A stretch of DNA of 64,000 nucleotides. Source: JBDTSW01 sp963797835 (GTDB lineage Bacteria > Actinomycetota > Thermoleophilia > Solirubrobacterales > 70-9). How positions within the stretch are numbered: the stretch's first letter is position 1; the number at the start of each line of letters is the position of its first letter. Positions 27,151 to 34,604 of the stretch are shown here, piece after piece. The position numbers and the translations under genes were made by a program. The stretch spans positions 434,001-498,000 of the forward strand of contig CAWCRN010000024.1 in the NCBI GenBank assembly GCA_963797835.1, written 5' to 3'. The notes beneath the pieces were generated by a model that did not search any database, was not told the origin of the DNA, and saw nothing but the letters and a program-made list of their open reading frames with translations.

Positions 27151-27936
27151 CTACGCCTCCAGGACCAGCCCGAGGAAGCGCTTCGTTCGCTCGTGCTGGG
27201 GGTTGCCGAGGACCTCGGCAGGAGGCCCCTCCTCGACCACCACGCCCTCGTCCATGAAGACGACGCGGTTGGCGACGTCGCGAGCGAAGCCGATCTCGTG
27301 GGTTACGACGATCATCGTCATGCCCTCGTCGGCAAGCTCGCGCATCACGTCGAGCACCTCCTTGACCAGCTCGGGGTCGAGCGCCGACGTGACCTCGTCG
27401 AACAGCATCACGTAGGGATCCATGGCCAGCGCGCGGGCGATCGCGACCCGCTGCTGCTGCCCGCCGGAGAGACGCTCCGGATACTCGTCTGCCTTCTCGG
27501 CGAGGTCGACGCGCTGGAGCAGGGTCCTGGCCCGCGCCTCGGCTATGCCGGCGGAGCGGCCGAGGACCTTCGTCTGGGCGAGCCTGACGTTCTCGAGCGC
27601 GGTCTTGTGCGGAAACAGGTTGAACTGCTGGAACACGATTCCAACCCGGCGCCGCACGTAGTCGAGGTCCTCGGCCTCGCCGTGATGGTGGGCCGTGATG
27701 TCCTTGCCGCCGACCACGATCCGGCCCTCGTCGGGCGGCTCGAGCAGGTTGATGCAGCGCAGCAGGGTTGACTTGCCGGAGCCGCTCGGGCCCAGCACGC
27801 AGACCACGTGGCCTCGCTCAACCTCGAGGTTCAACCCGCGGAGCACGTGAAGCGCCCCGAAGCTCTTGTGGACGCCCTCGAGCCGTAGCGCTGGTCCCCC
27901 GGACGGAGGGTTCTCGGGTTGCTGCGCTGCTTCCAC
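27151..27936 (-). CDS. Polar amino-acid ABC transporter ATPase
   Basis: A 261-residue GlnQ/HisP-class ATPase. Walker A is GPSGSGKSTLLRCINLLE, the Q-loop is VFQQFNLFPHKTALENV, the signature is LSGGQQQRVAIARALAMDPY and Walker B is VMLFDEVTSALDPELV, with THEIGFARDVANRVVFMDEG. It ends normally. It is last of the minus-strand SBP-permease-ATPase operon, 14 nt after the permease. The amino acid cannot be read from sequence. Confidence 0.93.
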   Translation of the reverse strand: MEAAQQPENPPSGGPALRLEGVHKSFGALHVLRGLNLEVERGHVVCVLGPSGSGKSTLLRCINLLEPPDEGRIVVGGKDITAHHHGEAEDLDYVRRRVGIVFQQFNLFPHKTALENVRLAQTKVLGRSAGIAEARARTLLQRVDLAEKADEYPERLSGGQQQRVAIARALAMDPYVMLFDEVTSALDPELVKEVLDVMRELADEGMTMIVVTHEIGFARDVANRVVFMDEGVVVEEGPPAEVLGNPQHERTKRFLGLVLEA

Positions 27937-27950
27937 CGTGTCGCTCGACC

Positions 27951-28745
27951 TTACCCGGCCCCATGAACGCCGGCACCGGCGATCGTCGGCTGCGGAGGTG
28001 GCTCAGCTCCACCGCCGCGTTGCGTGCGGCGCTGCTGGCGGGCGATGAGGTGGTCGACGAGGCGAGCCAGCGGGATGGTGACCAGCAGGAAGAAGATCGC
28101 ACCCAGCGTTAGGGCCGAGCCGTTGAACGTGTCCGACTGGACATCGAAGCCGGCGTCGACCACCTCGGCGCCACCGATCGCGTAGACGAGCGAGGTGTCC
28201 TTCATCAGCGCAATGAAGTCGTTGAGCAGCGGCGGGATCACCTTATTGACTGCCTGGGGGACGATCACGAAGCGCATCGCCTGCCCGTGGCTCATGCCGA
28301 GCGAGCGCGCCGCTTCCATCTGCCCTGGAGCCACCGCCTCGATCCCCGCCCGGTAGACCTCGGCCATGTAGGCCCCGTAGGTCAAGGTCAGGCCGATCAC
28401 GCCGTACCAGAACCATGTGGGCTCGCCGAACCAGGTGGGAAGCCCTATCCACTCCGGCAGGAGGCCATCGGCCTGACCGGCTGCGAGGAAGCCGGAGATC
28501 AGGAACAGGACGAGGAGCGCCGGGATCCCGCGAAAGACGTCGATGTAGCCGATCGTGATCCACCGGACCGGTGCGAGCGCTCGACCCGGAAGCTGGCGCA
28601 GAACCGCCAGAACGAGCCCCCAGATGAGCGAGAGGACACCACTGACCACCGAGAGCTTGATCGTGAAGATGAAGCCATCGACGACGAAGCCGAAGTTGTC
28701 CTTGACTATCGTCGTGTTGAAGTAGTAATCGAGAATGAACTCCAT
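27951..28745 (-). CDS. Polar amino-acid ABC transporter permease
   Basis: 264 residues from ATG 28745 (GGAGAGAG upstream). A HisM/GlnP-type permease with helices at IFTIKLSVVSGVLSLIWGLV, GIPALLVLFLISGFLAAG and GVIGLTLTYGAYMAEVYRAG, and the EAA loop EAARSLGMSHGQAMRFVIVP. The basic, Pro/Gly-rich tail after residue 235 (RQQRRTQRGGGAEPPPQ) is unusual but short. A single permease gene suggests a homodimeric channel. Confidence 0.92.
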   Translation of the reverse strand: MEFILDYYFNTTIVKDNFGFVVDGFIFTIKLSVVSGVLSLIWGLVLAVLRQLPGRALAPVRWITIGYIDVFRGIPALLVLFLISGFLAAGQADGLLPEWIGLPTWFGEPTWFWYGVIGLTLTYGAYMAEVYRAGIEAVAPGQMEAARSLGMSHGQAMRFVIVPQAVNKVIPPLLNDFIALMKDTSLVYAIGGAEVVDAGFDVQSDTFNGSALTLGAIFFLLVTIPLARLVDHLIARQQRRTQRGGGAEPPPQPTIAGAGVHGAG

Positions 28746-28796
28746 CTCTCTCCTTTGTCGGTCGCCGGAGCCAAGCCATCTGCTCGCCGGACACAC

Positions 28797-28821
28797 GAGG
28801 GGGCGCCTGTGGCGCCCCCTC
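28797..28821 (-). terminator. GC hairpin between the binding-protein and permease genes
   Basis: An 11-bp perfect stem GAGGGGGCGCC with TGT loop, in the 109-nt gap after the substrate-binding protein stop. There is no T run after it on the minus strand, so it more likely stabilises the upstream mRNA end and reduces transcription into the permease than ends it fully. Confidence 0.6.
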
Positions 28822-28854
28822 GATCCGTTGCTGGACTTGCCTCAGCGCTCAGCG

Positions 28855-29712
28855 CTACTCCGAGAGCAGCTCGTTGGTTCCACTCAGGACTGACTCCGGC
28901 GGCTCGGCTCCGTCGAAGTACTCGGCATAGAGGTCGGTGATCGTTCCATCCTCCTTCAGGGTGGCGAGCGCCCCGTTCATGGCCTCGCGCAGCGCGTCAT
29001 TGTCCGGAGCGACCGCGAAGCCGAGCAGGACGTCGGTCGGGATCTCCTCAACGATCTCGAGACTGTCCTCGCTCGCGACCGCGTCGACCGCGGTTGCCTG
29101 GTCGAGCAGCACGGCATCGGCCTGCCCCGTCACCAGGGCGGCGATCGCGTTCGGCGCCTCGGGGAACCCGCGAACCTCACCGGTCTCGATCTCATCCTCC
29201 GCGTAGTCCTGCTGGGTTGTCCCGTCCTGGACGGCGACGATCGCATCGCCAAGGTCGTCGACCGAGGCGATGTCCGAGCCGGCCTCGACCAGGAGCCCGG
29301 TCGAGCTCTCGTAATACGGATCGGCGAAATCGACCACCCGCTCACGCTCCGCTGTGATGTCCGACGCGGCGGCGGCGGTATCGAACTGTCCATTCGCGGT
29401 GTCACGGAAGATCGTGCCGAAGCCGGTGGCTGTGTACTCGGGCTCGAGCCCCAGCTCCTCGGCGATCCCGTTCATGACCTCGACGTCGTAGCCCGTGATG
29501 TCCGGCGGCTGGCCGATCTCGAACGGCGGATACGGCGTGTCGACGCCAACCGAGAGGACGCCCTCCTCGATCAGGCCGAGATCCTCGGTGCCGCCTCCGG
29601 CGGTTGTGGTGTCGCCGCCGTCATCGTCATCGTCGCCGCAGCCGGCCACGATCATTCCCGCGGCCAGGACCGCGATCAAGCCCATGATCAACCAGAGCCG
29701 AGAACCTCTCAT
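28855..29712 (-). CDS. Polar amino-acid-binding lipoprotein of the ABC transporter
   Basis: 285 residues, family 3 solute-binding protein. The lipobox is in LAAGMIVAGCGDDDDD (lipid-anchored Cys near residue 25), followed by an acidic/Thr-rich linker. The domain has GVLSVGVDTPYPPFEIG, GYDVEVMNGIAEELGLEPEY, VVDFADPYYESSTGLLV and AVQDGTTQQDYAEDE. The Asp/Arg residues typical of amino-acid-carboxylate binding are present in part (AERERVVDF). First gene of the operon, promoter expected in 29713-29790. Confidence 0.92.
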   Translation of the reverse strand: MRGSRLWLIMGLIAVLAAGMIVAGCGDDDDDGGDTTTAGGGTEDLGLIEEGVLSVGVDTPYPPFEIGQPPDITGYDVEVMNGIAEELGLEPEYTATGFGTIFRDTANGQFDTAAAASDITAERERVVDFADPYYESSTGLLVEAGSDIASVDDLGDAIVAVQDGTTQQDYAEDEIETGEVRGFPEAPNAIAALVTGQADAVLLDQATAVDAVASEDSLEIVEEIPTDVLLGFAVAPDNDALREAMNGALATLKEDGTITDLYAEYFDGAEPPESVLSGTNELLSE

Positions 29713-29976
29713 TTTCGCGCTACTCCCTCTCTATTCGCGGGGCCCCAATGCCCCGGCCGGCGGGAACATACCCTGCCTGGGCACTAGAGCGTCGCCGAGA
29801 CGGGCACGATGCCCCTCCCGTTCAGCCTTCGCATGATCTCGAGTGCCCAGGGCTTCGCCTGCGCCGAACGGCTGGTCGACCACGGCCGGGCGTTCGGGCA
29901 GCTGGCCGGGACCGGTCGTGTTGACCGAGTAGCCGAACGAGGTGAGCGGCGTCGGCCGGGCTGAAGGACTTTCAGC
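29713..29976. other. Intergenic region, possible 3' gene remnant on the minus strand
   Basis: Holds the promoter region of the binding-protein gene and, at about 29787-29956 on the minus strand, an uninterrupted stretch reading TPLTSFGYSVNTTGPGQLPE and VVDQPFGAGEALG that has codon-like composition but no start. It could be the end of a lost gene once next to the TetR regulator. I recognise no family. Confidence 0.25.
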
Positions 29977-30594
29977 CTATACCTCCGTGGGCGCCAATGT
30001 CTCCCGGAGCGCCTCGCGGAGCAGGCGGACGGCCCGATCCCGGTCGATGGTGCCGGCGAGCCAGCGGTTGCAGAGCCCGTCGACCAGCGAGATGAGGAGA
30101 TCGGCGGCGACGTCGGGTTCGACGTCCGGGCGGATCGAACCGTCGGCGATCCCGGCGCGGATCCCGTCCGCCACGTTGGAGCGCCACCAGTCGTTCACGC
30201 GCTTTACGTCGCCGCGAAGGTCGTCTTCGAAGACCGCGGACGCGCTGACCTCGCCCCAGACGACAGCGTTCGCTCGAACGTCGGGGTGGTCGCTGAGCTC
30301 ATTCAGCAGCGCCTCGGACACCGCCTGGAGCCCGTTCCCCCCGGTCTGCTCGGAGAGGGCCGATGACGGCGCGCGGTCGCTGGCGTGTTCGAGCGCCGCC
30401 TTGACCAGGCCGGCCCGATTGTCGAAGTGGTAGTAGAGGAGGGGGGCGGACACCCCCGCCTCCTCCGCCACGTCCTCGACCCGCAGGCCGCGCACACCCC
30501 TTCGAGCGATCACGTTCGCGACCGCCACCAGGATCGCCTCGCGGCTGTCGCGTGCTCCGTTCACGGGCTCTCTGTCGATGGCGATTCCCTTCAC
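29977..30594 (-). CDS. TetR-family transcriptional regulator
   Basis: 205 residues from GTG 30594, chosen because GGAGG precedes it by 4 nt. The HTH is at about 15-60 (RRGVRGLRVEDVAEEAGVSA; PLLYYHFDNRAGLVKAALEH). The ligand domain shows EALLNELSDHPDVRANAVVW and ADLLISLVDGLCNRWLAGTI, typical of TetR_C. It is divergent from the cysteine synthase gene with only 71 nt between starts, so it may control that promoter or its own. The ligand is unknown. Confidence 0.9.
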   Translation of the reverse strand: MKGIAIDREPVNGARDSREAILVAVANVIARRGVRGLRVEDVAEEAGVSAPLLYYHFDNRAGLVKAALEHASDRAPSSALSEQTGGNGLQAVSEALLNELSDHPDVRANAVVWGEVSASAVFEDDLRGDVKRVNDWWRSNVADGIRAGIADGSIRPDVEPDVAADLLISLVDGLCNRWLAGTIDRDRAVRLLREALRETLAPTEV

Positions 30595-30649
30595 GATCCT
30601 CCGTGGGCTCGATCCTCTCAGAGCCCGGGCCCGGCCGTGGCCGACAGCA

Positions 30650-30664
30650 CTACACTTTCTAAAG
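30650..30664 (+). promoter_or_regulatory. Promoter/operator motif directly before the cysM-like gene
   Basis: CTACACTTTCTAAAG, ending 1 nt before the GTG start. If TACACT is the -10 element, transcription would begin at or next to the start codon, giving a leaderless mRNA. It differs by one base from the motif at 24588-24602. Confidence 0.5.
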
Positions 30665-30665
30665 C

Positions 30666-31637
30666 GTGAGCCCGGACGAGCGCACACTCAACCGGCCCTG
30701 CGGTGGCCGGTATGGCGACCTCGTCGAGGCGGTGGGGAACACACCGCTGGTCGAGCTGCCCACCCTCTCGCCCAAGGAGGGCGTGCGGATCTTCGCCAAG
30801 CTGGAGGGGCAGAACCCCACGGGCTCGGTCAAGGACCGTGTGGCCAAGTCGATGATCGAGACGGCCGAGGCCGAGGGCGCGATCGCGCCCGGGCAGCACG
30901 TGCTGGAGCCGACCTCCGGCAACACGGGGATCTCGCTCGGGATGATCTGCCGCCGCAAGGGCTACCCGCTCAAGGTCGTCATGCCCGACAACGTCACCGA
31001 GGAGCGGACCGAGTTGCTGCGGATGTACGGGGCCGAGATCGTCTACTCCGAGGGGGCCAAGGGATCGAACGGCGCCGTCGAGCTCGCGCTCGAGATGGCC
31101 GAGGCCGATCCGTCCGTCTTCATGCCCTACCAGTACGGGAACGAGGCGAATCCCCGAGCCCACTACGAGGGAACCGCACCCGAGATCCTCGAGGAGCTGG
31201 AGGAGGTCAGCGCGTTCGTCGCCGGCCTCGGCACCGGGGGGACGCTGATGGGCGTCGGCCGGCGTCTCAAGGAGCACGACCCGGAGACGAAGATCGTCGC
31301 CGCGGAGCCGATGCAGGGCGAGCTCGTGCAGGGCCTGCGCTCGCTCGACGACGGCTTCATCCCGCCGATCATCGACCTCTCCCTGCTGGACCGCAAGATC
31401 ATGGTCTCGAACCGCGACGCGATCGTCTGGACGCAGCGGCTGCTACACGAGGAGGGGCTGTTCGCCGGGGTCTCGGCCGGAGCGATCGCCGCCATCTGCG
31501 TCCGGATCGCCGGCGAGCTGGACCAGGGCAACGCCGTCTTCGTCGTACCCGACGACGGCTGGAAGTACCTGTCCTCGGGCGTCTACACCAAGTCCGTGGA
31601 CGAGCTCGAGGCTGTGGATTCCACCGTCTGGTGGTAG
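30666..31637 (+). CDS. cysM: Cysteine synthase, CysM type (thiocarboxylate-dependent candidate)
   Basis: 323 residues, fold-type II PLP enzyme. The PLP lysine is K56 (NPTGSVKDRVAKSM), the substrate loop TSGNTGISLGM is at 83-93 and the phosphate loop is GLGTGGTLMGVGRRL. CysM of mycobacteria uses O-phosphoserine and the CysO thiocarboxylate. The nearby E1, carrier and JAMM genes favour that role over a plain sulfide-using CysK, but substrate choice is inferred. The leader is probably absent (see the motif upstream). Confidence 0.88.
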   Translation: MSPDERTLNRPCGGRYGDLVEAVGNTPLVELPTLSPKEGVRIFAKLEGQNPTGSVKDRVAKSMIETAEAEGAIAPGQHVLEPTSGNTGISLGMICRRKGYPLKVVMPDNVTEERTELLRMYGAEIVYSEGAKGSNGAVELALEMAEADPSVFMPYQYGNEANPRAHYEGTAPEILEELEEVSAFVAGLGTGGTLMGVGRRLKEHDPETKIVAAEPMQGELVQGLRSLDDGFIPPIIDLSLLDRKIMVSNRDAIVWTQRLLHEEGLFAGVSAGAIAAICVRIAGELDQGNAVFVVPDDGWKYLSSGVYTKSVDELEAVDSTVWW

Positions 31638-31648
31638 GGCGTCGCGCC

Positions 31649-32035
31649 GTGGAGCCCCTGCGCACCCAGGGCATCGACCACGTCGCGATCACCGTCGCCG
31701 ATCTCGAGCGCAGCGCGCGCTTCTACTCCGAGATCCTCGGCCTCGAGCGCCGCTACGAGGAGTGGCACGTCCCGATGTTCATGCTCGCCGAGGGCAGCGG
31801 ATTGGCGATCTTCCCGGCCGAGTCGCACCCGGGGTCCGGCGGCGCCGCCGGCATCCAGGACATCCGTGTCATGCACGTGGCCTTCCGGGTCGACCGCGAG
31901 CAGTTCGACCGAGCCCAGGTCGTCCTGCCCGAAGCGGGTGTGGAAACGCGCTTCGAGGACCACGGAAACGTCCATTCCCTCTACTTCGACGACCCCGACG
32001 GCCACAAGCTCGAGCTTGCCACTTACGACGTCTGA
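31649..32035 (+). CDS. VOC (glyoxalase/dioxygenase) family protein
   Basis: 128 residues from GTG 31649. Two beta-alpha-beta-beta-beta modules: GIDHVAITVADLERSARFYS and LGLERRYEEWHVPMFML, then HVAFRVDREQFDRAQVVL and HSLYFDDPDGHKLELATYDV. Metal ligands may be His10, the His in MHVAF and the Glu in LELAT. Related proteins include glyoxalase I and methylmalonyl-CoA epimerase. The substrate is unclear. It is 11 nt after cysM and overlaps the next gene, so probably one operon. Confidence 0.82.
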   Translation: MEPLRTQGIDHVAITVADLERSARFYSEILGLERRYEEWHVPMFMLAEGSGLAIFPAESHPGSGGAAGIQDIRVMHVAFRVDREQFDRAQVVLPEAGVETRFEDHGNVHSLYFDDPDGHKLELATYDV

Positions 32036-32825
32036 GGCACTGGCCCAGGCGACGGCCCGCGTGCGGGAGCTGGCGGCCGCGTACCAGCCGCCATCGTTCG
32101 ACCACGTCCCCGACGCGGATGCGGCGATCTTCCTCTGCGCGGTCGATCACAGCACCGGCTACGCGAGCGGCCACCTCGTCGACGGCCGTGGCCCCTTCTC
32201 CGGCAGCGAACTCATGTGGGAGCTCGGGCTGCGCGCGCACCGCCGCGAGGACGGGCTCCTCAGAGCCGGGCGGCTGCTCGACGTCAGCGGCGGTGAGGTG
32301 AGGCGGTGGTTCGAGGCCGAGGGCGAGACGGTGGCGGGCCCGGATCGGCGCGCCGACCTCTGGCGCGACCTCGCGGCAGGGCTCGAGCGCGATCACAGGG
32401 GCTCAGCGCAGCACCTGCTCGACGGCGTCGAGGGACGCCTCGCGGGCGCCCGTGGGCTGCTTGCCGAGCTCGCGCCATACGAGGCGTACGCCGATCCGCT
32501 GGCCAAGAAGTCGTTCCTGTTCGCGAAGATCTGCGAGCGGCGTGGCTGGCTCGTCGTCGCCGATCCCGAGAGCTGGGAGGTCAGCGCCGACAACGTGCTG
32601 ATGCGGCTGGCGCTTCGCTCGGGCGTGGTGGCGCCCGGCCCGCTGAACGAGGTTCGTGCGGCCACGCGGGCCGCGCTCAAGGATCTCGCCGGAGCCGCGG
32701 GTCTGACCCCGCCGGTCCTCGACGACCTGCTCTGGGAGCTGGGCCGGGACGACCCCGACCTGCTGGGCACGGCCGCGGGTGACGTCTCCGAGCCCCCACG
32801 CGAGCAGGGTTCGGATTGGTATTAG
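32016..32825 (+). CDS. Uncharacterised protein, possibly DNA-glycosylase/queuosine-salvage-like fold
   Basis: 269 residues from TTG 32016, overlapping the VOC gene by 20 nt. Visible segments are DADAAIFLCAVDHSTGYASG, SGSELMWELGLRAHRRED, DPLAKKSFLFAKICERRGWL and VSADNVLMRLALRSGVV. The K-K-S-F-L-x-A-K plus ...DN-x-L-M-R-L-A-L-R-S-G pattern recalls helix-hairpin-helix glycosylase-like proteins such as the queuosine salvage (DUF2419) or AGOG groups, but the match is weak. Soluble, no signal. Function not assigned. Confidence 0.5.
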   Translation: MPLTTSEALAQATARVRELAAAYQPPSFDHVPDADAAIFLCAVDHSTGYASGHLVDGRGPFSGSELMWELGLRAHRREDGLLRAGRLLDVSGGEVRRWFEAEGETVAGPDRRADLWRDLAAGLERDHRGSAQHLLDGVEGRLAGARGLLAELAPYEAYADPLAKKSFLFAKICERRGWLVVADPESWEVSADNVLMRLALRSGVVAPGPLNEVRAATRAALKDLAGAAGLTPPVLDDLLWELGRDDPDLLGTAAGDVSEPPREQGSDWY

Positions 32826-32870
32826 GGCGGGCCACCGGCGGGTGCACCACCATCCTCTAGCCTCGCCCCC

Positions 32871-33270
32871 ATGCGTATCCCCCCGGAGCTGATCGAGGAG
32901 ATCGTCGCCCACGCCCGCGAGGCCGAGCCCGAGGAGTGCTGCGGCGTTCTGACCGGCGTCGACGGCGAGGCGCGGGCCGTCGAGCGCGCCGAGAACGAGT
33001 TCGCCCATCGGATGCGTTACCGCATCTCGGCCGACGAGATGTTCCGGATCTACAAGCTCGCCGACGCGCCGCGGCGAGGAGATGCTGGCCTTCTACCACT
33101 CGCATCCCCGCAGCGAGGCCTTTCCCTCGCAGACCGACATCAACGAGGCGAGCGGGCTGCCCGAGAGCCTGCACTTGATCTGCTCGCTCGCCGATCCCGA
33201 GCGCCCGGTGGTGCGGTCGTTCGCGATCCGCGGCGGCGACGTGGAGGAGGTCGGCCTCGATGGCGCCTGA
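32871..33270 (+). CDS. mec: JAMM/MPN+ metalloprotease, Mec type (one apparent frameshift)
   Basis: About 132 residues when joined: MRIPPELIEEIVAHAREAEP with the catalytic Glu in EECCGVL, then after a frame change near 33075 FYHSHPRSEAFPSQTDINEA, the complete H-x-H-x10-D zinc motif with its Ser. Mycobacterial Mec releases cysteine from the CysO-cysteine adduct. Here it may also trim the Arg after the carrier's Gly-Gly, as HcyD/QbsD-like JAMM proteins do in other bacteria. It overlaps the next gene by 11 nt. CTAGCCTCGCCCCC precedes the ATG with little ribosome site. Confidence 0.87.
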
Positions 33271-33763
33271 CGCCCAGCCGCTCGCCTGCCCCAAGTGCGC
33301 CAGGCGGTTCTCGCTCGACGAGCGATTCTGCCCGGATGACGGGATGCCGCTGGTCTACGTCGGGCGCGAGGGCGAGCAGCCGATCACGGAGGCCCACGAG
33401 CGGGCGAGGCGGATCAAGCCGCAGTACACGCAGGGCGAGCTGGTGAGGGTCGCCGGCGGGCGCAACCTCGCTGAGGCCGAGTTGGTGCAGGGGATCCTGC
33501 TCGACCAGGGCATCCCTAGCGTGCAGCGGCGCACGCGGGGCTTCGACGTGCCCGACTTCCTGGCGGCCGGCCCCCGCGACATCCTCGTCCCCGAGGCGGC
33601 AGCGCAGGATGCCCTCGCCCTGCTCAGCGACGCCGAGCTGGGCCCACAGGTTCCGGAGCCTGGCGCCGACGAAGGGCGCGCAGTTCGCCTGGCGCTCGGG
33701 ATGGCGGTCGCCCTGGTGGTCGCCGCCGGCGTGGTCTGGGTCCTGCTCGAGCTGGCCGGTTAG
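33260..33763 (+). CDS. Zinc-ribbon, DUF2007-like protein with C-terminal membrane helix
   Basis: 167 residues. The N-terminal zinc ribbon has CPKCARRF and FCPDDG. A DUF2007-type signal-transducing-like domain follows (AEAELVQGILLDQGIPSVQR; ILVPEAAAQDALALLSDAEL), then a tail anchor (ALGMAVALVVAAGVVWVLLE). The function is unknown. The start lies inside the mec 3' end, so translation is probably coupled. Its 3' end overlaps the convergent gene by 4 nt. Confidence 0.7.
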   Translation: MAPDAQPLACPKCARRFSLDERFCPDDGMPLVYVGREGEQPITEAHERARRIKPQYTQGELVRVAGGRNLAEAELVQGILLDQGIPSVQRRTRGFDVPDFLAAGPRDILVPEAAAQDALALLSDAELGPQVPEPGADEGRAVRLALGMAVALVVAAGVVWVLLELAG

Positions 33764-34554
33764 AGCGAGGGCAGCTCGGGGGGCGTCAGGAACTCCTCGC
33801 TCGAGCGTGTCCGGGGAACCTCGTCGCGCAGGTAGCGCCGCCACTCGGCCTCGATCTCGGCTATCGGTGCGTCGAAGGCCAGCTCCAGGTTGCCGCGGGC
33901 GCCGTCGCGGTGGAAGCGTGATGCGAGCACCTGGCAGGCATCGCGCCCGCGCTCACGCTCCAGCAGCTCGAAGACGGTGCCTCCGAGGATGATCGCGTCC
34001 CGCGCCGAGGGGGGGAAGGCGGGCTGCTTCCCCTGCCGCATCCGCGTGTTGGCGGCGGCCCTGAAGAGGGCCGTCTGACCGGCGAAGTACTGGGCGGCCC
34101 CCTCCACCAGCCAGGCCCACCTCAGGTAGCGCCAGAACCCGCCTGCCCCCCACGGCGGGGGCAGCTTGTCGCCGTTCGTCGCGACCACCAGCTGGGCGTA
34201 CAGGCGCTCCGCCGTGCCCTGCAGCGCGTCCCGCGAGTCCTCGCCCGCGGAGCGCCGCTCCAGGTAGTCGTCGTTGAGGACGTGCAGCTCGGTCGCCATC
34301 GCCCAGCCCGCCAGGTAGCGACGCCCGGCGGGGGCGGCGGCGAGGCGGGCGAGCGGCAGGAACGGGTGGGCCGCGGCCAGCCAGCCGGGGGTGGGGTGGA
34401 CGACGACGGTTATGTCGCCGGGCGCCTCGTCGAAGCGGTCCTCGAGGCGCAGGCGCAGGTCCTCGAGCGCGTCGAGGGTGCGCTGCGCGTCCTCGGTGTC
34501 ATCGCTCTCGTGACGAGCGGTGAACGAGAGCGATTCGGTCTCGACCCAGGCCAT
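33760..34554 (-). CDS. Uncharacterised protein, possibly an inactive gluzincin-like fold
   Basis: 264 residues, no signal peptide. Segments include ALEDLRLRLEDRFDEAPGDI, TVVVHPTPGWLAAAHPFLPL, ELHVLNDDYLERRSAGEDSR, RLYAQLVVATNGDKLPPPWG and WAWLVEGAAQYFAGQTALFR. The layout with an LVEGAAQYF helix resembles the second metal-ligand helix of peptidase MA-like proteins, but the expected HExxH is replaced (RLYAQLVVA), so it is unlikely to be an active protease. Convergent with the zinc-ribbon gene. Confidence 0.55.
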   Translation of the reverse strand: MAWVETESLSFTARHESDDTEDAQRTLDALEDLRLRLEDRFDEAPGDITVVVHPTPGWLAAAHPFLPLARLAAAPAGRRYLAGWAMATELHVLNDDYLERRSAGEDSRDALQGTAERLYAQLVVATNGDKLPPPWGAGGFWRYLRWAWLVEGAAQYFAGQTALFRAAANTRMRQGKQPAFPPSARDAIILGGTVFELLERERGRDACQVLASRFHRDGARGNLELAFDAPIAEIEAEWRRYLRDEVPRTRSSEEFLTPPELPSL

Positions 34555-34604
34555 GGTTCGAGCTTAGTCCCCGCCCCGACCCGTCGGTGTGCCGGATTGT
34601 CCGC

